Positions 16,593-23,852 of a stretch of 64,000 bases of DNA are shown here, in pieces. Both the position numbers and the translations under genes were made by a program. This stretch comes from Luteimicrobium xylanilyticum (GTDB taxonomy: Bacteria > Actinomycetota > Actinomycetes > Actinomycetales > Cellulomonadaceae). Within the stretch, counting starts at the first letter, position 1. Every line of letters begins with the position of its first letter. A model generated the notes under the pieces. It was not told the origin of the DNA, did not search any database, and was given only the letters and a program-made list of their open reading frames with translations. Location of the stretch: contig NZ_CP045529.1 in the NCBI RefSeq assembly GCF_009429125.1, positions 3,658,001-3,722,000 of the forward strand. Direction: 5' to 3'.

Positions 16593-16723
16593 GTCCGCTC
16601 CGTCCTGTCGGGGGCGGGGGTCGCGAACGACCGGGGGACCGCAAGGATCGTACCAAGCGGACACCTGACGGATGCCATTCGGACGTCACCGACAGGCGGA
16701 CGACCACGCCGCTCGGAGGGGCG

Positions 16724-17881
16724 CTACTCGGCGTCCTGCTCCAGGTCGGCGACACCCACGAGGAAGCCGTCCTCGTCCGCGACCTCTCCGCCGACGGCGT
16801 GCTGCAGCGCCGCCGCGATCTCCCCCACCACGCCGAGGGCACGGGTCCGGGAGAGCACGTGCGCCAGCGGTGGCTCCTCGCGCTGCGAGGCCTCCAGGTC
16901 GGGCGCCTCCCAGCGCACGTGGTAGGCGAGCGCGCCGCCCGCCGTCCACGGCAGACCCTCGAGCGCGAGCGGCACGATCGGCTCCGCGCCGACCTCGACG
17001 GCGACGACGCCATCGGGTCCCAGGTCCACGACCACCGCGTAGCCCTCGAGCGTCATGGGCTGCTGGAGGGTCGCCATGTCGACCTCGTCGGCCGCGTGCT
17101 GGAGCGCGCGCACCTGCTCCTCGGAGAGCTCGCCGATGCCGAGCGCCGCCGGGTCGTAGGCGATCTTCGGCGGCCCCTCCCACTCGACGCCCGTCGTCGC
17201 CAGCTGCGCCGCCGGTTCCACCTGCCGCAGCAACGTCTGGGCGGCCTCGGGCTCGAGCCAGACGTCCGTGAACAGCGTCAGGTCGACGTTCGCGTCGGGG
17301 TCCGGCACGAGGGTCACGTCCGGGCTCACGGCCCCGCCCAGGTCGACCCGGACCGCGCCCGCGAGACGCCGGGCGGCAGCCACCAGCCAGTCGACGACGA
17401 CGCCCTCCTCCCCCGTCGGCAGGCCCACCGGGAACGCGCGGCCCAGGCCGTCACGGTCCCCGCCGCCCGGGTACGGGGGCTCCCCGCGCTCGCGCGCGCA
17501 CGTCACGTCGAACACGTACGCCGTCCGGTCGGGCAGGCCCGTGCCGAAGCCGTCCGTGAACTGCGGCGCGTACGGGCCCACCAGCACCGTGCTCGCCGTC
17601 AGCCGCAGCACGCCAGGCTCGCCCGGCCGCGCCCACCGGCCCGGCGCCGAGATCAGGTCGATCCCCTCGGGCGCGACGTCCCAGTGCGCGCCCGGGAACC
17701 GGCTGACCGCGAGTGCCTCGACCTCGTCGGGCAGCACCTCGGAGGCGAAGCCCAGGAGGTGCCGGGAGCGGTCGAGCGGGGCTGCGGCCGTGACGGCCGG
17801 CAGGAGCGGGAGCGGGGAAGCAGGCACGTAGTCTCTCGGGTCCTCGGATTCGGTGGGAAAGTCTTCCGGCAGGCCGGTCAC
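16724..17881 (-). CDS. Hypothetical protein
   Basis: 385 residues, acidic, with no signal peptide or membrane helix. I do not recognise the family. Repeated beta-rich segments (TASTVLVGPYAPQFTDGFG, GYAVVVDLGPDGVVAVEVG) suggest a soluble globular protein. The GTG start lies one base after the dcd stop on the same strand, so it may be co-transcribed with dcd. The frame is intact and codon bias is typical of its neighbours, which supports a real gene. Confidence 0.7.
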   Translation of the reverse strand: MTGLPEDFPTESEDPRDYVPASPLPLLPAVTAAAPLDRSRHLLGFASEVLPDEVEALAVSRFPGAHWDVAPEGIDLISAPGRWARPGEPGVLRLTASTVLVGPYAPQFTDGFGTGLPDRTAYVFDVTCARERGEPPYPGGGDRDGLGRAFPVGLPTGEEGVVVDWLVAAARRLAGAVRVDLGGAVSPDVTLVPDPDANVDLTLFTDVWLEPEAAQTLLRQVEPAAQLATTGVEWEGPPKIAYDPAALGIGELSEEQVRALQHAADEVDMATLQQPMTLEGYAVVVDLGPDGVVAVEVGAEPIVPLALEGLPWTAGGALAYHVRWEAPDLEASQREEPPLAHVLSRTRALGVVGEIAAALQHAVGGEVADEDGFLVGVADLEQDAE

Positions 17882-17882
17882 G

Positions 17883-18463
17883 CTAGACCTCCGTGCGGTG
17901 GAAGCTCTGCCACGACCGCGACGCCGTCGGGCCGCGCTGACCCTGGTACCGCGAGCCGTAGGCCTCGCTGCCGTACGGGTGCTCGGCCGGCGACGACAGG
18001 CGGAAGAAGCACATCTGGCCGATCTTCATGCCCGGCCACAGGGTGATGGGGAGCGTCGCGACGTTGCTCAGCTCGAGCGTCACGTGCCCCGAGAACCCGG
18101 GTCGATGAACCCCGCCGTCGAGTGCGTCAGCAGACCCAGGCGCCCCAGGCTGGACTTGCCCTCGAGCCGCGCCGCGACGTCGTCGGGCAGAGTGACCGCC
18201 TCGAACGTCGAGCCCAGGACGAACTCGCCCGGGTGCAGGACGAGCGGCTCGTCGCCCTTCGCCTCCACGAGCCGGGTCAGCTCCGGCTGCTCCTGCGACG
18301 GGTCGATGAACGGGTACCGGTGGTTGTCGAACAGGCGGAAGAACTTGTCGAGCCGCACGTCGATGCTCGACGGCTGCAGCATCGACGGCTCGTACGGGTC
18401 GAGGACCACGCGCCCGGCGTCGAGCTCGGCACGGATGTCACGATCGGAGAGCAGCACGCCCAC
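17883..18463 (-). pseudogene. dcd: dCTP deaminase, interrupted by a one-base frameshift
   Basis: The N-terminal 120 residues ([18 protein letters not shown] ... [20 protein letters not shown]) and the C-terminal 66 residues ([19 protein letters not shown] ... [13 protein letters not shown]) are both clear Dcd, but lie in different frames. They rejoin exactly if one G is added to the run at 18096-18101 (minus strand CCGGG), giving the family-standard [16 protein letters not shown]. Dcd makes dUTP (or dUMP in the actinobacterial bifunctional type) from dCTP for thymidylate synthesis and is rarely lost, so a sequencing or assembly error is the likelier explanation. The catalytic Glu of the AGFIDPG region lies close to the break. 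Confidence 0.9.
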
Positions 18464-18508
18464 ACGGTAGCCCGAAGTCCTGGACCCGTGGTGACGTGGG
18501 TCATACCG

Positions 18509-18961
18509 TCACGCGCGGAGCGGGCGCCCCTGCGCGTCGACTGCGTACGAACCCCGGGTGGCCGTGAGGTAGAGGATCCCCTCGACCAGGCCCCAGATGG
18601 CGACCAGCGGCGACAGGATGCCCACCGAGAGCACGGTCAGCAGGAGCATCAGGACCCCGATGCCCGTGTAGCCGAGGTAGAACCGGTGGATGCCGAGCGA
18701 GCCGAGGAAGATCCCGAGGAGGCCCGCCGCGAGCTTCGACTTCGCCGTCGGGTCGACGGGCACGTAGCCGTAGGGCACCTGGCCCGGGTACGGCTGCTGG
18801 CCGGGGTACGGGGCCCGACCGGGGTAGGGCGTCTGCGCGCCGTACGGCTGCTGTCCCGGATACGGCTGCTGCCCCGGGTACGGCTGGCCCTGCGGAGGCT
18901 GCTGGCCGGCGTACGGGTCCTGGGGCTGACCGCTGGGCGGGCCGTACGGGGGCTGTGACAT
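18509..18961 (-). CDS. TM2-domain membrane protein with Pro/Gln/Tyr repeat N-terminus
   Basis: 150 residues. The first half is a low-complexity repeat of the type PYPGQQPYPGQ; the second half is a TM2 domain with two helices (KLAAGLLGIFLGSLGIHRFYLG and VLMLLLTVLSVGILSPL regions) and the characteristic GxHRFYLG turn. ATG 18961 is the start; the open frame continues upstream through the antisense of the tRNA gene and is not coding there. Function of TM2 proteins is unknown. Confidence 0.88.
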   Translation of the reverse strand: MSQPPYGPPSGQPQDPYAGQQPPQGQPYPGQQPYPGQQPYGAQTPYPGRAPYPGQQPYPGQVPYGYVPVDPTAKSKLAAGLLGIFLGSLGIHRFYLGYTGIGVLMLLLTVLSVGILSPLVAIWGLVEGILYLTATRGSYAVDAQGRPLRA

Positions 18962-19051
18962 GAAGCGGTCCTCCGGGCAGGTATGATCGACGTCGCACGC
19001 TGGCGTTCGAGGATGGTCCCACACGCGGGAGCACCCACGGATCCGCGTCTC

Positions 19052-19122
19052 GCGGGTGTAGTTCAATGGTAGAACTTCAGCTTCCCAAGCTGACAGCGCG
19101 GGTTCGATTCCCGTCACCCGCT
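19052..19122 (+). tRNA. tRNA-Gly (anticodon CCC)
   Basis: A full cloverleaf can be drawn: acceptor GCGGGTG/CACCCGC, D arm GTTC/GAAC, anticodon stem TCAGC/GCTGA with loop TTCCCAA (anticodon CCC at 19084-19086), and T arm GCGGG/CCCGT with TTCGATT. CCA is not encoded. A strong hairpin follows at 19132-19168. Confidence 0.97.
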
Positions 19123-19131
19123 CCGCACGCG

Positions 19132-19168
19132 ACGAAGGGCCGGTCCTCCACGAGGACCGGCCCTTCGT
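19132..19168. terminator. Terminator hairpin after tRNA-Gly
   Basis: Perfect 16-bp inverted repeat (19132-19147 and 19153-19168, loop CCACG), ten bases after the tRNA. Positioned to end the tRNA transcript. Confidence 0.85.
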
Positions 19169-19275
19169 GCGTCCACGGTGCGGTCGCCCGCTCCTCGCCG
19201 ACCTGACGAAATCCTTGCCGATCCGGCGATCTCACAACCGATTCCGCCAGGTCGACGTCGGCACGCCCGAGGCTC

Positions 19276-19596
19276 TCAGCCGCGTCCGCCGAGGCGCCGG
19301 TAGACGACGTCGACGCGGTGCGCGAGGCGCGCGACCCCCACGAGCCCGACGACGAGGCCCACGCCGGTCAGGACGAGCCCGAGCGCCACCCGTCCGTCGG
19401 TCGTGCCGTCGCTGTCGATGGCGGCTGCGCTGATCTCCCCCGCGAGAAAGAGCACCAGCCCGACGACGAACAGGACCGTCCCGAGCACGAGCGGCACCGC
19501 CGTCTCGTGGCCGCCCGCGGGAGGGAGCTCGAGCCGGTCGAGGCGGGCCGCGTCGTCGTCCGACGGGGAACGCGGGGCGGTGGGTTCCGTGGTCAT
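19276..19596 (-). CDS. Small two-helix membrane protein
   Basis: 106 residues. A hydrophilic N-terminus is followed by two hydrophobic helices (AVPLVLGTVLFVVGLVLFLA and VALGLVLTGVGLVVGLVGVA) and a short basic tail. No family recognised. The start ATG is at 19594-19596. Helix-rich composition and typical codon bias support coding. Confidence 0.65.
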   Translation of the reverse strand: MTTEPTAPRSPSDDDAARLDRLELPPAGGHETAVPLVLGTVLFVVGLVLFLAGEISAAAIDSDGTTDGRVALGLVLTGVGLVVGLVGVARLAHRVDVVYRRLGGRG

Positions 19597-19624
19597 GGCC
19601 GGAACGATAGCGCGGTACCCGGGG

Positions 19625-20713
19625 TCAGGAGCCCGGGCGCGCCCGTGGCTTGAGGTGCACGTCCGGGAGGACCGGCGCCGGCAGCGGCCCGCCCGCGTAC
19701 CCGACGACCTCGCCGAAGCGCCCGTCGGCCACGCCCGGTGCGTACTCCGTGCCGCCGTGGTTCGGCCCCTCCCCGGACGTCATCACGAGCCCGGCCTGCC
19801 AGTCGGCACGGGCGCGGGCGACGTCGTCGTGCGTGCGGCCGACGAAGTTCCACCACATGACGACGTCCTCGCCGAACGGCTCGCCGCCGAGCAGCATGAT
19901 GCGGGCGCCGACCGTCCCGGCGTCGTCGGTCACGGCGTCGGGACCGGCCTCCAGCACGAGCTCCGACGGTCCCGGCGCGACGTACGCGAGGTGGTCCCGC
20001 TCGACGTCGACACCATCCACGCGCACCGACCCGGCGTCGAGCAGCACCGCGTGCTCGAACCCGGGCTGGGTGCGGACGACGACGCGCGCGCCGGGTGCGA
20101 GGTCGAGCTGGGCCCCGACGATGGGCGTGAAGGCGGTCGCGGGCGACGTCGCCGAGACGACGCCCCTGGCGCCGTCGGCGAGGGCGAGCGTCCCGAGCAG
20201 CACGTGCGCCACCGCGCCCTCGACCCGGAGGACGGGCAGGTCGGCATGGTGCTCGAAGAAGGGCGCGCCGTCGAGCGCACCCGACGGCAGCGCGGTCCAG
20301 AGCTGGACGCCGTGGAGGGTGCGCGCGGTGGTGCCGGCGGGCGTCTCCTCGGAGTGCGAGATCCCGCGCCCCGCGGTCATGAGGTTGAGCTCGCCAGGGC
20401 GGACCGTCTCGAGCGAGCCCACCGAGTCGCGGTGCAGCACCTCGCCGGCGAACAGCCAGGTGACCGTCTGCAGCCCGGTGTGCGGGTGCGGGGGAACCTG
20501 CATGCCGGGACCGGTGGTGACGTCGTCGGGCCCGTAGTGGTCCGCGAAGCACCAGGCGCCGACGAGCGAGCGCGCCCGCTGCGGGAGGGTGCGGCGCACG
20601 GTCATCGCGCGCGCACCGCCGAGGGGGACGGTGCGAGGCTCGAGGAGCTGGACTCCGTCGGCCGCACCGGAGCGGCAGAGCTGTTCGGCGGGCCGCGTCT
20701 CGAGGTTGCTCAC
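19625..20713 (-). CDS. Pirin family protein
   Basis: 362 residues, bicupin. The metal-binding motif of the N-terminal cupin is intact (HPHTG in PPHPHTGLQTVTWLF; GRGISHSEE). Pirins bind Fe2+; some oxidise quercetin, others act as regulators, so activity cannot be assigned. The start is GTG 20711-20713 (VSNLETRP). Single gene, flanked by a hairpin at 20790-20824. Confidence 0.9.
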   Translation of the reverse strand: MSNLETRPAEQLCRSGAADGVQLLEPRTVPLGGARAMTVRRTLPQRARSLVGAWCFADHYGPDDVTTGPGMQVPPHPHTGLQTVTWLFAGEVLHRDSVGSLETVRPGELNLMTAGRGISHSEETPAGTTARTLHGVQLWTALPSGALDGAPFFEHHADLPVLRVEGAVAHVLLGTLALADGARGVVSATSPATAFTPIVGAQLDLAPGARVVVRTQPGFEHAVLLDAGSVRVDGVDVERDHLAYVAPGPSELVLEAGPDAVTDDAGTVGARIMLLGGEPFGEDVVMWWNFVGRTHDDVARARADWQAGLVMTSGEGPNHGGTEYAPGVADGRFGEVVGYAGGPLPAPVLPDVHLKPRARPGS

Positions 20714-21256
20714 GCGCCCACGCTATCCACGCCCGACGCCCCTCGCTCCCAGGCCGGTGTCAGGGGCGGCTGGAACGATCGGTGAGAGCGAAGGCCCCTC
20801 GGAGTACGAGTCCGAGGGGCCTTCTCTGGGCCGCTAGTCCCAACACCGACACCGTGTGACGTCACGGCTCGGCACGGACACTCGCGCCCACCTTCCATGC
20901 GCGCGCAGGCCGTGCCTCTCGCGGCCGGTCTCCCGGGACCGTGCGCACCCTGCGCCGTCCTGCAGCTCCTCGTGCCTGCCGGCCCTGTGCCGGACCGGCG
21001 GCGTGCGAGGGGTGGTGCACCGTTCTCCGTTCGACCGTCCGACCGGCCACCAAGGCGACGCTCCTCCGCGTGGCGGTTCTCCGGAGCCTCGTCGCAGCGG
21101 CAGGCCGTAGGACTGTTCTAGACCCGGTTCAGGCGGCCGACAACCCCTTCTCCGGGTCAATCTCGGTGTGCAGCGAACGCACAGGGTCATCCACAGGGGG
21201 TTCCGCGGAACACCGTCGTCGCGCACACCCCTGTGGAGGAAATCTGTGGACGGCGG
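20714..21256. other. 543-bp gap without a convincing gene
   Basis: All short frames here have unremarkable composition and no recognisable domain. The stretch holds the hairpin at 20790-20824 and, near the end of the AidB-like gene, three TGTGGA/TCCACA sequences: TCATCCACA (21187-21195), CCCCTGTGG (21228-21236, inverted to 21191-21199) and CTGTGGAC just after. The first differs by one base from the DnaA box TTATCCACA. Confidence 0.5.
20790..20824. terminator. Hairpin terminator upstream of the pirin gene
   Basis: Perfect 14-bp inverted repeat (20790-20803 and 20811-20824, loop GTACGAG) followed by TCT. It could end transcripts entering from the aidB side or the opposite direction. Confidence 0.65.
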
Positions 21257-22999
21257 TCAGCCCGCGTGGTCCGCCAGGACGGCGCCCAGGTCTGCCCCGG
21301 ACGGCAGGACGCCGTAGCCGAGCGCCCGATCCTCCCCCAGCCGCGCCACGACGAACGCGTCCGCCGACGCGTCCGACGCGAACCGCACCATGAGCGACGC
21401 CTGCAGCCCGAGCGCGAGCGCCTCGACGAGCCGCCGCGCCTGGGCGGGCGCGGTCCCGGGATCGCGCGCCACCCCCGCCACGAGCCGCCGGGTGCGCACG
21501 AGGTGCCGATCGAGGACCGCGCTCGCGCCGGTCGCCCGCGACACCTCGGCGTCGAACGCCTCGAAGCTCTCCGGGTCACGGGCGAGCGCGCGCAGCACGT
21601 CGAGCGCGATGACGTTGCCCGACCCCTCCCAGATCGCCATCACGGGCTGCTCGCGGTAGCGCCGCGCGAGCGGGAACGCCTCCGTGTAGCCGTTCCCGCC
21701 GAGACACTCCATCGCCTCGTACGCGTGCGCCGGCCCGCGTTTGCACACCCAGTACTTCGCGACGGCCGTCGCGAGCCGGGAGAACCCGCGGGCGGCTGCG
21801 CCGTCGCCGTCCCCCGTGGTCACGTCGTCGAACGCGGCGGCGAGCCGCAGCGACGTGAGCGTCGCGGCCTCCGACTCGAGCGCGAGGTCCGCGAGCACCG
21901 CCGTCATGGCGGGCTGGTCGACGAGCCGCGCACCGAACGCCGTGCGGTGCCGCGCGTGCCAGAGCGCCTCCGCGACGCCCTGGCGCATGCCCGCGGCCGT
22001 GCCGTGGACGCAGTCCTCGCGGGTCCGCGCGACCATCTCGATGATCGTCCGGACCCCACGGCCCGGCTCACCGACCAGGTACCCGACGGTGCCGTCGAGC
22101 TCGATCTCGCTCGACGCGTTCGACCGGTTGCCCAGCTTGTCCTTCAGCCGCTGGATCCGGAGCACGTTGCGCGTGCCGTCGTCGAGCACGCGCGGCACGA
22201 GGAAGCAGGAGACGTCGTCGGCCGGCCGCTCCTCGCCCGACGACGTCCTCCGGGCCGCGCGCGCGAGCACGAGGAACGCGTCGGACATCGGGGCCGAGCA
22301 GAACCACTTGTGCCCCGTGAGCAGGTAGGGCGCCCCGGGGTCGTCGGGCGCGAGACCGCCCCCGTCGCCGACGGCCGGTCGGGCGAGCGTCGTGCCGGCC
22401 CGGACGTCCGACCCGCCCTGCTTCTCGGTCATCGCCATGCCGAACAGCGCGCCCCGCTTGCGGTCGGGGCCGTCCCCGAAGGGCACCAGGCCGCCGTCGT
22501 ACTCGCGGCTCAGGAGCCGCGGGACCCAGACGTCGGCGAGCGCGGGCGCGTGCGCGAGCGAGGGGACGGCCGCGTGCGACATCGAGACGGGGCACGCGTG
22601 ACCCGGCTCGACCTGGGCGAACAGGCTGAAGACGGCCGCCCGTACGACGTTCGCGCCGGGCCGCGGCTCGGCCCACGCGGAGGTGTGGGCGCCGTGCGCG
22701 ACCGCCGCGCCGAGCACCCGGTGGTAGGCGGGGTCGTAGTCGACCTCGTCGAGCCGCCGGCCCCACCGATCGAACGCCCGCAGCTCGGGGTTGACGCGGT
22801 TCGCGCGCTCGGCGTCCGCCTGGAAGGCCGCCGACCCGACGAGGCGCCCGACGTCGTGCAGGCGGTCGTCGCCCCACGCGCCACCGAGGGCGTGGACGGC
22901 GCGGCGGAGCACCGGGAAGTCGGCGTACTCGTCGACCCCCTCCCGGGGCGGCACCTGGTTGGTGACCTCGTGCGTGACGTGCGGGCGCGGCTGCGTCAC
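21257..22999 (-). CDS. AidB-like acyl-CoA dehydrogenase
   Basis: 580 residues, the length of the AidB/isovaleryl-CoA dehydrogenase-like family. Motifs of FAD-dependent acyl-CoA dehydrogenases are present: MAMTEKQGGSDVRAGTT, LTGHKWFCSAPMSD, RLKDKLGNRSNASSEIE, ECLGGNGYTE and the AidB-type PVMAIWEGSGNV. AidB is linked to the adaptive response to alkylating agents in E. coli; in actinobacteria its role is less clear. The GTG start overlaps the stop of the TetR gene by GTGA, so the regulator probably controls this gene. Confidence 0.88.
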   Translation of the reverse strand: MTQPRPHVTHEVTNQVPPREGVDEYADFPVLRRAVHALGGAWGDDRLHDVGRLVGSAAFQADAERANRVNPELRAFDRWGRRLDEVDYDPAYHRVLGAAVAHGAHTSAWAEPRPGANVVRAAVFSLFAQVEPGHACPVSMSHAAVPSLAHAPALADVWVPRLLSREYDGGLVPFGDGPDRKRGALFGMAMTEKQGGSDVRAGTTLARPAVGDGGGLAPDDPGAPYLLTGHKWFCSAPMSDAFLVLARAARRTSSGEERPADDVSCFLVPRVLDDGTRNVLRIQRLKDKLGNRSNASSEIELDGTVGYLVGEPGRGVRTIIEMVARTREDCVHGTAAGMRQGVAEALWHARHRTAFGARLVDQPAMTAVLADLALESEAATLTSLRLAAAFDDVTTGDGDGAAARGFSRLATAVAKYWVCKRGPAHAYEAMECLGGNGYTEAFPLARRYREQPVMAIWEGSGNVIALDVLRALARDPESFEAFDAEVSRATGASAVLDRHLVRTRRLVAGVARDPGTAPAQARRLVEALALGLQASLMVRFASDASADAFVVARLGEDRALGYGVLPSGADLGAVLADHAG

Positions 23000-23625
23000 G
23001 CCCGCGCCCCGAGGACGCCGCGCAGGCAGAACCCGAGGATCGTCGCGACGAGCCGGTCGGGGTCCGCGTCTTCGCCGAGCGGCGCGAGCGGGCCCGTCAG
23101 CGCCGACGCGACCGCCCCGACGAGCGCGGCCCCCACGATGCGCGTGTCCTGGGCGGGCAGCTCGCCGGACGCCACGCCGTCGGACACGATGGCGCCGAAC
23201 AGGTCCGCGTACTCGCGCGCGAACAGGGTGCGCTCCGCCTCGACCGCGGGGTCGGCGGGCTCGAGCAGCAACGCGCGCGCCAGCCGCCGACGACGCAGCG
23301 CGCGGCGGGCGAACGTGCCCACCACCCGCTCGACGCGGGCCTGGGCGGCGTTGGCGGGTGCGTCGTCGGGCCGGGGCTCGGCCGCCTCGCGGACGCGCGC
23401 GAGCTCGGCGGACGCGATCTCGCGGAACACGGCCGTGAGCAGGTCGGCACGCGCCGGGAAGTAGGTGTAGACGCTGCTCGGTCCGAGGCCGGCGCGTGTG
23501 GCGACGGCCTGCACGGTGGCGCCTGCGAAGCCGCGCTCGGCGACGACGTCGACCCCCGCCTCGATCAGGGCGGTGCGACGGCGGTCGCGCGCGGCGCGGG
23601 TGGCTTCGGTCTCGCGGTACGGCAT
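22996..23625 (-). CDS. TetR/AcrR-family regulator
   Basis: 209 residues. N-terminal HTH: ALIEAGVDVVAERGFAGATV, then AVATRAGLGPSSVYTYFPAR, typical of TetR. The C-terminal ligand domain is unassigned. ATG 23623-23625 follows GGAGGA (minus strand). It is translationally coupled to the AidB-like gene and is likely autoregulated via the sequences at 23694-23755. Confidence 0.9.
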   Translation of the reverse strand: MPYRETEATRAARDRRRTALIEAGVDVVAERGFAGATVQAVATRAGLGPSSVYTYFPARADLLTAVFREIASAELARVREAAEPRPDDAPANAAQARVERVVGTFARRALRRRRLARALLLEPADPAVEAERTLFAREYADLFGAIVSDGVASGELPAQDTRIVGAALVGAVASALTGPLAPLGEDADPDRLVATILGFCLRGVLGARA

Positions 23626-23693
23626 GCTGGTCCTCCTCCGGGCCCGGTCGGGCGCCGGGACGCGAGAGGGAGACGCCGTTGTCCCCTCTCGCT

Positions 23694-23755
23694 CGAAGCA
23701 TCGAAGCACGGTTCGGAGCTTCCGGCGAGACCAGACTGGGACAGGTGACCCAATC
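23694..23755 (-). promoter_or_regulatory. Candidate TetR operator/promoter region
   Basis: Two signals lie 70-130 bp upstream of the TetR start: a direct repeat CGAAGCA/CGAAGCA (23694-23700, 23702-23708) and an imperfect inverted repeat GACTGGG-N8-CCCAATC (23734-23740, 23749-23755; one mismatch). The 22-bp size suits a TetR dimer. No clear -35/-10 pair can be assigned. Confidence 0.4.
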
Positions 23756-23772
23756 GTGACCTCGCCCAGCCG

Positions 23773-23830
23773 CGAAGTAGTACGGCCGCCGGTATACCTC
23801 GCGAGGTATACCGGCGGCCGTACTACTTCG
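23773..23830. repeat. 58-bp perfect palindrome
   Basis: Arms 23773-23801 and 23802-23830 are exact reverse complements with no spacer (centre CTCGCGAG; inner part GGTATACCTCGCGAGGTATA). It sits 22 bp after the pullulanase stop on the same strand, so it probably acts as its terminator, yet it is longer and more perfect than the other hairpins in this window and contains the AT-rich blocks AAGTAGTAC and GTATAC. Confidence 0.8.
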
Positions 23831-23852
23831 GCGTCGAGGTCGGCGCGATCCG

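Noticed and set aside
18962-19117. Upstream extension of the TM2 gene reading MTGIEPALSAWEAEVLPLNY on the minus strand
   Set aside because: This is the well-known spurious translation of the antisense strand of tRNA-Gly; the real start is ATG 18961.
20834-21226. 130-codon minus-strand frame and several short + strand frames in the gap after the pirin gene
   Set aside because: No RBS, no recognisable domain, and composition like other shadows.
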